DNA of 64,000 nt, taken from Phyto melanocephala (taxonomy: Eukaryota > Arthropoda > Insecta > Diptera > Rhinophoridae). This document shows positions 1 to 11,449 of the stretch, piece after piece. The notes beneath the pieces are model-generated. The model did not search any database. It was given only the letters and a program-made list of their open reading frames with translations, and was not told the DNA's origin. Made by a program: the position numbers and the translations under genes. The stretch lies in contig OW799236.1 in the NCBI GenBank assembly GCA_941918925.1, positions 64,008,685 through 64,072,684 of the forward strand. Reading direction: 5' to 3'. Position 1 is the stretch's first letter; every line of letters begins with the position of its first letter.

Positions 1-620
1 CATTTGAATTTAGTACTTAATTATACTTTTATGATATTTTGGAGGAAAGAAACAAGTATGAGCACTATATTCGATTGTGCCGAATTTGTTATACCCACCA
101 CCAATTTGATGTACTTTTACAGCACAAATTTTATTATTTTGTTTTTAACAGTAACCGCTATGGAATAATCTTTTTCTTTATATAACTTCGATATTCTTTT
201 AAAATATTTTTGTAAATTTAGTTTTTCAATGAAAGGAGATGTCTGCTAATACATGCAATTTGGGTATTTCAATATAGTCCTTTATTCTTCCAAAAACTTT
301 GTCCATAGAGAAACTATATAAATTTAAGAAAAGGCATTATATGGGCGTAAATGTGGGCTTCGTGACGTTTGCAAAATTTTAGAATCATTCATCTAATTTT
401 GTAAGTTTTATTACGTTTTAAATATTAAATATACCGAAAAATCCACTGTGGTAAAAACTTCCTAATGCATAGATTTAACCAATTTTCAGGAAGAAATATT
501 TTTTTACTCACGGACACAATTGCATTTTATTCGATGTTGGAAGGACATGTTTTTTTACCTACACTTGCATTACTCTCTTTCTACGATTACGAATTGGCCC
601 ATTTTTAGTACCAAACAAAC

Positions 621-2084
621 CAGTGCCCATGTTCTGTAACTCTCGCTACGAGAAACTTTTCACTTGGAACATGTAAATTGGTACAGAAATACAACAAATC
701 GAAACAAACAGCTGTTTTTTCTCACTGTACTGTTTCTGTAACTATTCATGCGAGAAATACCTGTCACGTAAAAAAAATACTCGTAAGCCATAAAAAAAGT
801 GTTTCTGTAAAGTTTTCAGGCGAGAACTTCTCACTTTGAACTGTCAAAATAAGTCACAAACAAAAAGACCGCGAGATTGCAAAAACTTTGAGCCAAAAAA
901 TATAAAAAGTCAAAAATCAGTGACAAAAACATGGAAAATGTAAAGTTTAAATGTTTTTTTTTATTTTTAATGCATACATATGTATGTATTAATATTATAA
1001 ATTTGTTAACGTTAAGAAAAATATGCGGGTTTCAAAGCAACAAAAAGGAAAATTAGATATCGAGTTTAAACTATCGAACCTTCTATAAAATATTTTGTAA
1101 TTGAAATAATATTTTTTTTGTGCTTTAAACTTTTATGTATGTAAAAGAAAGAAATTAGGAAATGAAAAATTAATTACTTTAAATTTGAGGTTATAAATTT
1201 TCTTACTACGGGAAATAATTTATGGTAACTATCTAACTATTAATTTACAAAAGTTTTTATATTTCTAAAAAAGATAGATTTTATTTTATATTGATTATAT
1301 TTTTACAATCATCAAAGTCATTTAAAGTTTAAAAAAACTAAGTAACTAAATAAAATTGCTAAATTCTTTTATTATTATTATTTTTTTTTATTTCAATTTC
1401 GAAATAATTTTTATAATTTTTTTATTCCTTTTTTATTTAGACCTTAAATATTTACAAAAAGTGTTTATTGTTGAACCAAATTGTTTAATTTGTATGTCGT
1501 GTGTCCTAAACAAAAATCATAAATACACCACCATCATCATTATGTTTATCATCAAAAGGAAACAATGTTACCAATGTCTTGGAAAGTGAAGGCAAATTTG
1601 TATTCCTTACACCTTTTCTCATAAAAGGTGCCTTCAAGCAGAACCATTGCTGATGATCTGCTTAAGCGATATACATAGTTCCTTAAATCAATTCTCCGGC
1701 ATTTCAAAAGAGTCTGTTGAATCGCACAACCTTTTGCGATGAATCCGCAACATATTCCTTTCATCATCCCCAACCGCTCTAACTAAAGCTGCATTGTACA
1801 TTTTATTTCTTTCTTCTGCACTTATTTTTTTAAACACTTTTATTTTCTAAATTTTATATGTATTATTATTTCCGCACTTCTAAAGCTTATTTTTTTTTCT
1901 TCTTCTTCTTATAATTAAGTATAATTTTTGATAGCTCTAACGTAACAACGTAATCATAAATGGTATTTTTCGCCATGAGTTACAGATACACTTTTTTCTC
2001 ACACATCGAGAAACGGTGGGATATTTTGTTTCATGACTTTTCGATGCGAGAAGTTCTCACTAAAGTTACAGAACATGGGTACAG
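621..2084 (-). mobile_element. Non-autonomous PIF/Harbinger-type transposon inside DINE-A
   Basis: Inverted termini CAGTGCCCATGTTCTGTAAC (left) and CTGTACCCATGTTCTGTAAC (right, reverse complement) bound a 1.46-kb insert that interrupts a DINE-A copy. Subterminal copies of 'ttctgtaact ... gcgagaa.ttctcac' occur on both sides (about 640-840 and 1975-2075). A Harbinger-like coding fragment lies inside on the minus strand. I see no convincing 3-bp target duplication, so the exact ends are uncertain by a few bases. Confidence 0.65.
1688..1801 (-). pseudogene. PIF/Harbinger transposase N-terminal fragment
   Basis: Reading the minus strand from the ATG at 1801 gives a 37-residue peptide that starts MYNAALVRAVGDDERNML and continues with RIHRKRL and DSFEMPEN before a TGA. 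This resembles the conserved N-terminus of a family of PIF/Harbinger (DDE_Tnp_4-type) transposases as I know it. Beyond the stop the similarity fades in other frames toward 1600, and the catalytic DDE core is absent. It sits in the middle of the 621-2084 element, which fits an internally deleted, non-autonomous copy. Family assignment is by pattern recognition only. Confidence 0.6.
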
Positions 2085-2193
2085 GACTCAGAAAATATAT
2101 ACTTAGTGGGGTCTAAAATAGAAATATCAATGCGTTGCAAACGGAATGACAAAATTAATATACCCACACCATTTTTTTGGTGGCGGGTATAAA

Positions 2194-2894
2194 AATCCCT
2201 TCATTAACTGAGTCCCACGCTACTACTGGCGTTTTATCTGCACTAGAAAACTATTTTACTTTGCCAACTGGTGATTGTCGGTAATCCTTATCGCAGAGTC
2301 CTTTTTACCCAAGACTAATAAAAACAGCAAGCTGTGGACACTTCGCCAAGGTAACATGCCCCAAGTAGAATTTCTTAGTTGTGATTTTTATTTGAATTGT
2401 AAAATGTGTATATGAAAGAAAAACGGAAAAGGTAGAGTTGAAACTAGAATAAATTAGCCCTTTGTTAAAGTAAAAAAAAATTTTTATATCTCTAAACCAA
2501 TTATTTATTATAATATAGAATTTTTTTAATTTTTTTTTTAATAAAAATAATTCATATGTGGTCCTTTTCCAAAGATACAATTTAAATTAATTTTTTTATT
2601 GAACATATGTCATCCTACATTTAATCGCGTAACAAATTCCATTCTCCATCTCCATCATCCCATCCATCTTGTGTCATTGTAATATTTGACTAGACAAAAG
2701 TGTCTGCAAGCGACACATGTTATGCCATATATAGTTCATAGTGATTTTTCATTCATAAAAAATTAAAATATTAAAAGAAAATAAACAAACCGCAGATGCT
2801 ATTTTAAATTTGATAACCTTAAAACAAGTGATTTATGCCACACACATACATTAGCTTTAATAAAAAAGATGTTCAAATACTATATAAAAACTAT
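2194..2894. other. No gene recognised
   Basis: AT-rich sequence with poly-T runs between two transposon remnants. No coding pattern, tRNA or repeat family recognised. Confidence 0.5.
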
Positions 2895-3520
2895 TATACC
2901 CTACAGCACCATAGATGGGAAAGATATTAGCATAATTTGAATAACCGTAATTTAAAAAAACCGGTTTCGGCATTTTACAATTAAAACCGGTTTGCAAATC
3001 CAGTTTGTAAACCCTGTATTTTATTTCATATTTTTGTTAATATAAAAACAAAAAAACAAATATTTAGTTTATTTTCTAATCGAAATTGTAAAGCAAATTT
3101 CTTGTCATTATTGCATTTTAACGAATCTGTCACTCTTCCTACAGTCTAGTTGCAACTAATAATATGACTGTCCCAGAATGTAACTAGCTTATTAAAACTT
3201 AACTGCAAAACAAATACATAAAAAAAAGACAAACAAAATTCAATCTGCACACACTATAAAGGAAAAATTGCGCTATGACCACATGTGTTGGAGACGAAAA
3301 TAATTTCTAAAAAAATTTAATTCAACAGTTGTCTGACATATGTATTTAGCCACAACAAACTATTTGATATTAAAGAATTCTTCGACACATAAACCCGGTT
3401 TCTCAAATAATTCAAAAACTGACAAATTTTAAAAACCAGATTTTTCTAATTTTTCGGAAACCGACAAATTTTAAAACCCCGGTTTTTCGAATCATTCGGA
3501 AACAAGGTTTGACAACTCTA
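2895..3520. mobile_element. hAT-like MITE relic with CCGGTTT subterminal motifs
   Basis: Repeated AAACCGGTTT-type motifs occur near both sides (2959-3015 and 3390-3510). The right end reads, in reverse complement, TAGAGTTGTCAAACCTTG, a typical hAT terminus. The left terminus is decayed and no target duplication is visible. The interior (3016-3390) has no coding potential. Confidence 0.45.
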
Positions 3521-4671
3521 GATGTACTTTTGTGATAAAATTGCAACGTCAAAATTCCACACCTATCTTTAAATTTTTATATTATTTTTTAACTTGAAAA
3601 GGTAATGTCCTTTTAAATTTAAAAAAAAAGTCAAAAGTATTGGTGGCAAGAAAAAATTTTCTTAATATTAATTTTGTAGAGATACAAATCTCCATGGTGA
3701 TCATAATATCCATATTAGACTCATAAAACTGTTACTACAAATAAGATTCTCATTAGCACAAATTAACACATCTGACAGGTTTACAATTGACTATAGCGAA
3801 TATCATACACATGCCCTTAAATGTATTAAAAAAAATCTATTAAATTTTGGCTGACTAATCACGACTTACAAAAAAAGAGCACATTAACAAAAAGCGCTAC
3901 ATGAACTGCTTGCTTAGTTTTTACCTGTTTCCAAGAATGCTTGTAGAACACATGATTTTTGTATGTGATTTATAAACAACGTAACGTATGCCCTCACCCT
4001 GATCATTGTTGATAAAGGTAACAGTGATACATGAAGAAGTCTAGCTAAGGCAATACAGTTAATAACAATTTTCCCCTTTATTGGTCAAACGATTTAAAAC
4101 TTAAATATATCATTTAAAAGGTGTTTCCATAAAGCATTGTAGTAATAGAAATCGGTTTAATATTTTCAAACTAATAACCGCTAAAATAATTTACTATCCC
4201 TTACGCGCATACCAGACTCATGTTGTATTTATAAAATACAACGTTGTCCCAGTAGAAACAGAACTTGTTCACTTACAACATAAGTTGAGTTTATAAGAAA
4301 AACTCAGTTATTAATTTAATGCAGAGAAGTTCGTACTGTTTTAATACAATTTCGTAAGTTCTATCTTTTCGATGCTCAAACTGAAAATTAAGTAGGAGGA
4401 TAATTTTAACCAAAGGACAAATACAAAAATAAAAATAAAAATTGCAATTAAATTAAATGTTTATTTCTGAAATAAGAAGCCCTACATATTTTATTGCGCT
4501 TTCGCATATAAATAAATTTAGCATTTCCATGTGTGCACTGCTTACAAAGTTCAAAAATGTTTTTAGTTTGCAATTAAATTTACTAGAATTGCAATAAAAA
4601 TTTACTGTTTACCTTATGATTTGTGAGGTATAGTGTAAAAAGATCGTACTTTATCGACATAAAATGTCGAA
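3521..4671. other. No gene recognised
   Basis: AT-rich, no significant open frame and no repeat family that I recognise. Could be single-copy intergenic or very old repeat. Confidence 0.45.
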
Positions 4672-5893
4672 CTTAATATTCCCGGAAAAATTTTGCTCTT
4701 ATTCCCGGGAAAACGGGAAATAAAAAATATGTAGTATATTAGGAAATATATTTAATTTTATTTTTAATTTCTTATCTGTTTTGGAAAATTTAGAGAATAT
4801 TTGAATAAAAAGTAAGGTTTTTAATTTGTTAGCGTTTTTTAATTGTTAAGTATTTACAACTTTTCTCAAATACGAATATGGAAAAGAAAAACAAACATCG
4901 TCGGTCAAAAATATTTCACGCCAAAGTTAACGACTTTCTGGAATTATTTTTAAAAAGTACTTATAAATTTCAAGTGAATTAATTACATACATACATAATT
5001 AAATGTTTTCTTGTATATAAATGTTTTTTATAACAACCGTAAAACCAGCAATAGTTTCCGTGGTTCATTTTATAAATATAATCGTACGTACAAATTGTTT
5101 TTAAAAGTGGTCACAGAATTTGTAAGTATAATTTTTTTTATTTATGATTGAATTTTTCTAATAATACTTCTTTTGAAAATTCACTTTGTTTAGAAGAATG
5201 TCTAAAGTCTGGAACTATTTTCGAAAAGTAGACAACGCAGCACAATGTAATATTTGCCCGAAAAGGTTAATATTCAAGGGCGGTAGTACTAGTGGTCTCA
5301 TACGGCACCTTCTTTTGGTCCATAAAATAAAATTTGAAAACGATTCTTCAACACTTGCACTAAATAAAAAAAATAATTCCACCATTAAAAGTTTTTTAGA
5401 CACCCAAACATTACCAGAAATTGTTTCAAAATTGGCAGCAGTCGATGGAATATCTATTTGAACAATTACACAAAGTTCTTTTATTTGTCAAAATTTTTTC
5501 AGTAAAAATATGACGTTACCAGCGCCGTTAAAAATACGATGGTGAAAACAATATCGAGTCAAATTTGCGACAATTTGAGGTTTACTCTTGTATTAGACGA
5601 GTGGAGTAGTGTTGTCAAAAAAAAGTATCTGTTTACATGGCAATAATTATTTTTATAATTTGGGTTAAGTTTATATTTCCGGAAGATGTAATGCTGACAC
5701 AATAAGGACTCTAATGGAAATTAAACTACTACTAAAACAATGAGTTATTAACCAAATCGTGATGTTAATGTTAACAAACATTATTTATTTTAAAAGAAAT
5801 ATTATTTTCGGGAATCCCGGGAATTCCCGGGAAGACGATTTTTTAATTCCCGTTTCCCGGGAAAGTAAAAAGACCGGGAAATCCCAAACCCTA
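4672..5893 (+). mobile_element. hAT transposon relic with CCCGGGAA subterminal repeats
   Basis: Clusters of TTCCCGGGAA-type motifs lie at 4680-4725 and 5810-5885. The right end in reverse complement starts TAGGGTTTGGGATTTCCCGG, a hAT-like terminus. The left outer end is eroded. The interior carries the BED-finger and early RNase H-fold parts of a hAT transposase (5198-5640). The element is about 1.2 kb and has lost the 3' half of the gene. Confidence 0.65.
5198..5640 (+). pseudogene. hAT transposase, BED zinc finger and N-terminal part (decayed)
   Basis: From the ATG at 5198 the first 40-odd residues (SKVWNYFRKV...CNICPKRL...GLIRHLLLVHKI) form a BED-type zinc finger with its Cys-x2-Cys and His-x4-His ligands. 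After a stop at about 5459 a different frame continues with MTLPAPLKIR, then DNLRFTLVLDEWSSVV (5568-5615), which matches the 'F.VTLDEWTS' block containing the first catalytic aspartate of hAT transposases. At least two frameshifts and a large 3' deletion separate the parts. In the family a full transposase has about 600 residues; only about a quarter remains. Confidence 0.75.
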
Positions 5894-6008
5894 TTTCCAA
5901 TATAAAAAATATATAGAGTCAGGAATAAACATTTGACTCTCTTTTTCCCTTTTTCCAATTCTAATGATTTTTTTTATTTATAAAAATTTTGGATAGATTT
6001 ACAATATA

Positions 6009-6529
6009 AAGGGTCCGCCAAATAACTTTTTTTTAAAAATTAATTTTAGCGCCGTCCTGTTGAAACGAAATGTTTCAAATATCCCCCTCTTCAATTTTTG
6101 TAAACAAAAATTCGTTCAACATGGCCCGATAACGATCGCCATTGACTGCAACGGCCACTCCTGGCTCATTTTCAAAGAAAAATGGCCCAATTATACCTCT
6201 GGACCAAAATCGGCACAAAACAGTGACTCGTTTTGAGTGTATCGGCTTTTCAATGTATGAGTGCGGGTTTTCTGTGCTCCAAATGCGACAATTTTGCTTG
6301 TTTACATACCCGAGAAGATCGAAATGAGCATCATCTGAAAAGATGATTTTTTTGGCAAAATCGGCCAAAGTAATGTCACAATATTTCCCAGCGTTGTTCA
6401 AGCGTATACACAGCCATATTCGTTCAGCAGAAGGATAAAACTAAGTTATCTGTCAAATCAGACATGAGCTAAGTGTTACCATTCTCGAAATAAGCACTAG
6501 TTAAAAATAACGTTAGATGGCGGACCACT
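6009..6529 (-). mobile_element. Deleted Tc1/mariner element
   Basis: Bounded by TA dinucleotides (6007-6008 and 6530-6531) with inverted ends AAGGGTCCGCCAAATAAC and AGTGGTCCGCCATCTAAC (right end reverse complemented). It is 521 bp and carries a transposase fragment on the minus strand. Only 37 bp separate it from the next mariner relic at 6567. Confidence 0.8.
6075..6440 (-). pseudogene. Tc1/mariner transposase fragment (first catalytic Asp region)
   Basis: The minus strand encodes FSDDAHFDLLGYVNKQNCRI followed by W, then RVTVLCRFWSRGIIGPFFF, ENEPGVAVAVNGDRYRAML and a stop at 6075. 'FSD.AHF.L.G.VNKQNCR.W' is the hallmark around the first catalytic aspartate of a widespread insect Tc1/mariner lineage. 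A start-like MAVYTLEQRWEI in another frame near 6400-6415 is joined directly to this catalytic block, so most of the DNA-binding half is deleted. The second and third catalytic aspartates are missing. Not functional. Confidence 0.8.
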
Positions 6530-6566
6530 TATAAAAAACTAAAAAAGTTTTTTTATTTTTAAAGTA

Positions 6567-7444
6567 TCGGGTATCTCAATAAGAATACACTTTTTTACTT
6601 TAAAATGAAAACACGTATTTTTTGAGATAGTTGTGTTTTTTTTTTATAAGATTGTAAAAAAAAAACGTCTTCCGAAAAATGGTACCCACGGCTCTGATGA
6701 CAGGCCATTAATAAAATCATATTTTGCATAACTTTTTCACAGAGATGTAGCTTTATCTCACTGATAACACTTTGTATCTCGGATTTGAGTTCAGGAACTG
6801 TTTCTGGTTTATTTATATAAACTTAAGATTTTACAAGATCCAAAGAAAAATTGTACGGCGTCTAATCTCATTATCAGAATTTTTGAAAATAAACATAATA
6901 AATTGAGTTTTTCATGTGCAATGTAGCAGGTGGCGTCGTCTAGATTCAGTTGAGGTCGTTAACATGTTCATGTAATGAATCCCGTTCACAGTTGCTGCAA
7001 TGTCGACCTCATCTTCAAAAAAGTAACGTCCAATCACGCCAACTAAACAAAATTCACACCAGACAGTTGACTGTTTAACGAGTTTGTGTATTCACGAAGC
7101 TATTCAGATGAAAACACTTTATCGGAAATAATTACCTCTTTTGAAAAATTGTCATTGACTTCACTTTGCTTTATTAATTATTGAATCAATTGCCGGCGCC
7201 TTCAATGAACACTATTCAAATGGAACACATTAGTTGTATTTTATCGGCTGATGGTTATGGTTAGGGTGGTTGTTAGATAGTCTAACCAAATTTTTATCAA
7301 ATTTTTTTTCATAAGTTTTCACAACTATAACCGGTTTTTCGTTCGTAAAGCGCTACATATGTGACATCTGCCAAAATTCAGAGTTGCCACTTGCACAAAA
7401 GAAAAGATACACTAAATTTTGTGCATTCTTACTGAGACACCATT
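6567..7444 (-). mobile_element. Decayed mariner-like element
   Basis: TA-flanked (6565-6566 and 7445-7446). The left end is TCGGGTATCTCAATAAGAAT and the right end in reverse complement is AATGGTGTCTCAGTAAGAAT. It is 878 bp. The minus strand around 6945-7040 reads GVIGRYFFEDEVDIAATVNG, which corresponds to the 'GVIGPYFF...VTVNG.RY' segment of mariner-type transposases. Other segments are too eroded to read. A second degenerate copy of the same sequence lies at 14160-14410. Confidence 0.65.
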
Positions 7445-7446
7445 TA

Positions 7447-9490
7447 AATTTATTTTAAATAATTTGTAATGTTTTCCTTAAACAAACCATTCAAATTGTT
7501 TATTTAATATATGGGCGCACACTTTAACACTTTTGTCCTTCACAGTATTTGAACATCGTAATAAGTAAAATATGATTATAGTGCCGTTCGTTGTCTGTGG
7601 TAACTTTAAATTTTTTTTTATTTTTTGTTTTATATTTAATTAAGCATTATTTTTTTCGTTATTATAGGATTATTTTTACATAATTTACCATTCGACATAT
7701 ATTAGGATTCCAGTTGTCTGTTTAGCTAACCCCTCCTCCGTAAACGTTCGTCCGTCTTTCCCTCTGTCTATAAGTTGAATTAACCATACTTCGCTTAACT
7801 GCTTCATATTTGTTAGTTATGTAAAACTACAATGCGTTTCACGGGGATATATTTTTGTTTTTATTATTTTTTATTACGATTTTTGCATAATCATACCAAA
7901 AAGTTATTTGATATCTATTTTGCCCACATCATCAATGTCTCTCATCAGCTTTTAAGTAGATAAAGTATGTATTGAAAGGCATACAAAAATATTGATTATA
8001 AGTTCCGTATATGCGTGTGGTATTTTTTAAGCGTTACTATGAATATCTTACGTTACTTAAAGCAGAAATTATAAAACATATTCAAAATATTTTTTCTCAC
8101 TTTTCTTATACCATTTTGTGATCAACCTGAATTGAGGAAAATTTTTCAGTTTTCTTTATTTATTTCACGTCATGTGTTGTCATGTTTGCTTTTTATATAA
8201 GTAATAAATCAATCAAAATTGGTTTTTATTGAATTGCTGTCAATCGTCATCATTGAAGTTTTGAGGGTTTCAGTTTTTTTTTTATTTTTTTTTTATGTAT
8301 TTTGATTTCGAAAAATTTCCATATTTATTTTTACAGAAAACCGCTTAAGGAAATAGGTCTATTTAGAAATAAAAAAAAAAAAAACTTTTACCAATAGTCT
8401 GTGTTAGTTTGCATTAAGCCATTAACAAAAAATATCCTGCATAATTTTTATGATGTGCTATTTCGTTAGTTTATTAATAAACTGAAATTACTTTATGAAG
8501 AAGAAAAAAAGAGTATACAATGTAGTTGGTTTGTTTAATTTAAATAAACTGGGATTTTTTAATGTTTAATGAGAATCAGCATTCTTGAATTTTACGTTAT
8601 AAATTTTTTTTAAGCGCTAAAAAGTTTGAAAATTTTCTTTACTTCTTTTAAAAATTACATATTTTAACACTCTGAATTCGGGGTCTAAAATTTGTTTTTC
8701 CTTTTCATAAATAAAGCTGAGAGTTCTTTCAGAGTCTTGATAAAAAAATTATTGTTGTTTTTTATTATATTGTTAAGGTTAGTCGTATGCAAAGATTTAT
8801 AAGATTTATGTTCAAAATCGAAATTAATATGATATAGGTACATAGAATTGAAACAATTATTAACGATCAAATTTACAAAAATTCTTTGTGTTTATATATT
8901 ATACATACACTGCATATAATTTGAATAAACTCTTTTACCAATAGTATTCCAAGGTTGCCTAAAATTAAAAAACTATACTAAAACAAACCAACCGTGTTTT
9001 AAGTGTTTATCGAAAAGTCGGTGATTTTGTTCACACGGACAGCAAAATTCGAAGTTCGCTCTCTCATTCAAGATTCGCGACCGAATCTTGATTAAAACTA
9101 CAGGATTCGCCATACAAAATTTTAAGAGTGAATCTTCCTGGCTCATTTTGAATTGCTTTGGATCTCCAATTTTGATAACAAAAAATCGCTAATTTATCTG
9201 CACTGGCTGTCAAAAAAAAAAACATAAACAAAGGTAAACACAAAAAAATATTATGTGTATAAAATTAAAAAAAATCATAGGGGAAATAAAAAATATGAAT
9301 GTATATGTCTGTTTAAAAATTTATATTTAAATAATAAATAAATGTTTTCGATCTTTTTTATTTGTATCAGTAGTTGTTTTTCTATTATTATTAATTTATA
9401 CAAAATAATTTAAATTTTATTTTTATTTTTTATAAAAAAAGTGGTCTCAAGCTCAATACAAAAAATAAGTATTCAAATATATATTTAAAC
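7447..9490. other. No gene recognised; one inverted-repeat half at 9029-9090
   Basis: AT-rich with poly-T/poly-A runs (for example 8277-8295, 8371-8385). The motif GTTCACACGG at 9029 has an inverted partner at 12066-12075. Nothing codes for a recognisable protein. Confidence 0.45.
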
Positions 9491-10228
9491 TAGCTAATAC
9501 CCGGTGTGCTTCGCCACCCCATCGTAATGAAATAAAAATTTTATAGTTTAAAAATATATTTATTTTGCAAGTCCACGCCTACTATTACTAAATCAACCAT
9601 TTCTTATCAAAGACGTCAAATTTTAGTATTCAATTGCTATGAGAGCTGCCACGCCCACTATTACTAAAGCATCCATTTCTTATCAAAATAGTCATATAGA
9701 TGTCAAAGCTTCTCGTTCAAAATTTGGGTACTCTAACTGTCATTGCTTCCCGAATATACGAATTTAAGTATTCAATTGCTATGAGAGCTGCCACGCCCAC
9801 TATTTCTAATGTACTCATTTTTTCCTGAAATGTTTATTTGGGTGTCAAAGTTGCTCTTGCAAAATTTTAGTACTCTAATCGATATCGTTTTCCAAATATA
9901 CGAAATTTAGTATTTAATTCATGTGGCCACGCCTACTATCGAAAGTCCGCCCATTTTTTACCCAAATGTTCGTGTGGATGTCAAAGTTTACCGTACCTTA
10001 TTTGAAGACTCTAGCTGCATTAACTTTCGTGATATATAATATTTAATACTTATTCTTTAATAGGGCGTGGCACCCCGCCTACTTACAATTTCAAACCAAA
10101 GTATAGCCTATAGTTCCTTCCAGACATACAGAAAGATTCTGTGAAAATTTCAAGGAAATCGGTCCTGCCGTTTAACCGTCTATAAAGCACAAACAAACAT
10201 ACAAACACACATTTTTATATATATAGAT
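9491..10228 (+). repeat. ACTAGC-type interspersed repeat
   Basis: Begins ACTAGCTAATACCCGGTGTG next to 'cttcgccacccc' and ends 'ttttatatatatagat'. Inside, a unit with 'gccacgcccactattactaa' plus 'aagtattcaattgctatgagagctgcc' recurs at about 9585, 9650, 9790 and 9930. The same beginning and end occur in the unrelated-bodied copy at 31480-32095. The 'ccacgccc' boxes recall DINE elements, but the termini differ. Confidence 0.7.
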
Positions 10229-10357
10229 TAAAATGGAAAAACGTAAATTTAAAAATTGTATAAAATTATATTCAAGAAATAATTTTAAATTTTACTTATT
10301 TCTTTTATCCATTTTAAAAATAAACCACAAAAAAAAACAAAAAGCCGCGTTAAATAA

Positions 10358-10880
10358 CACTAGGCAACAGCCATTTTGTTATTTGGTTCTAGCATACTTT
10401 TTCTCATGGATTTGGACCTACTGAACACGAAAATGAATTTTAAAAATTTTTCTGTCGATTGGTTTGCGAGATACAAATTTTTTAATTTTTTTTTTTTAAT
10501 TTTTGGAGGTACACTTACTATTTTGAGCATATCTTTAGTCTTCTTTGACCTATTTTATCCTACTACTACTCAAATTAAAGACAATTGAGCTGTCTACAAC
10601 TTATTCTCAGAAAATTTTCAAATCGGGTTAGTAGTTTTGATGTTGGCGGCTTAAAAAGGTTAAAAAACTGGGTTTTTTTAGTAAAAATGTGGCTGAAAAA
10701 TTCATATAAAAATTCGTATAAAATATAAAACGCGATGTTAACAGCGATTTTAATTTTTTTACGTATAGCTGACACTTTTCCAAAGAAAATAAGCCCTTAC
10801 TTAACAAAATCTGATGACAAATGGCCGACTTATTATTTTTTTGGTAAACGACCGAAATTCCGCTATTTCACGATTTTTTG
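10358..10880 (+). repeat. Left inverted arm of the fold-back element
   Basis: 523 bp, inverted match to 11450-11970. The main differences are near the outer end, where the right arm has 'aaataacaaactttt' in place of a shorter left sequence, and a few bases in length of homopolymers. Short open frames in the arm (10233-10588) mirror those in the other arm and show no family similarity. Confidence 0.85.
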
Positions 10881-11219
10881 TGGCTTGTTTTGGAAAACTT
10901 TTTAGGAAACAACAAAAGCCCGAATTATAAGGACATAGTTGAGGATCTGGTAAAGAACTATGAAGCCATGGGAGTGCACATGTCACTTAAAATACACTTT
11001 CTGCATTCTCATTTGGATTTTTTCCCTGAGAATTTAGGAGACGTGAGCGACGAACACGGCGAGCGCTTTCATCAGGAATTGAAGGCTATGGAACGACGCT
11101 ATCAGGGCATCTATGACACGGCTATGATGGGTGACTATATTTGGACCCTAATACGTGAGACCGATTGCAGCGAATACAAAAAACAAAGAAGAAGTCAGCA
11201 GTTTTTCCACATGGCATAA
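10878..11219 (+). pseudogene. C-terminal fragment of an uncharacterised arthropod transposon-associated protein
   Basis: The frame opens at the arm/core junction without an ATG (TTG at 10878) and reads VLENFLGNNKSPNYKDIVED, later MGVHMSLKIHFLHSHLDFFP, ENLGDVSDEHGERFHQELKA, MERRYQGIYD and a TAA at 11217. I recognise this as the C-terminal block (FLGN..NY / MSLKIHFL.SHLDFFPENLG / SDEHGERFHQ) of a protein family found in many arthropod genomes, often in repeated loci. I do not know an assigned function. The conserved Asp/His/Glu residues in 'SHLD' and 'SDEHGERFHQ' could be part of an RNase H-fold active site; that is inference. Everything upstream of the Trp at 10881 is missing, so this is a fragment. 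A second, longer but decayed copy lies at 57257-63755. Confidence 0.75.
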
Positions 11220-11449
11220 AATGTACACTTATATCTTTGTTTTTACTCATTTTTTTTGTGCGTTGATTTGCTTAATTTAATTAGTTAGTTTAATTTCGTT
11301 AGTTTAGCTAATTGTGCGATACATTGAGCATGTAGTGCTGTAAATAAATTAAAAAATAATATACGAAGACTAATTTGTTTATTTTAAATTAAGTTCAAAT
11401 GTATTTATTCGTTTGCGTTGGGTAGGTAAGCTGTGCAAATAATGAAAAT

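Larger units (their letters stand above)
51..2193 (+). mobile_element. DINE-like family A element, split by a Harbinger-type insertion
   Basis: The left end has the family signature GAGCACTATATTCG followed by the CCGAAT hairpin partner and the 'cccaccaccaattt' box. The body is readable to 620. The 3' part (cagaaaatatatacttagtgg ... ggtggcgggtataaaaa) resumes at 2085 and stops near 2193. The gap is a separate transposon. Architecture matches the Helitron-like DINE-1/INE-1 elements of flies; no protein is encoded. Orientation is given as + where the GCTATATTCGG end lies on the left. Confidence 0.85.

Noticed and set aside
1356..1589. 77-codon frame rich in Ile/Phe
   Set aside because: Translation of an AT-rich tract inside the Harbinger-type element.
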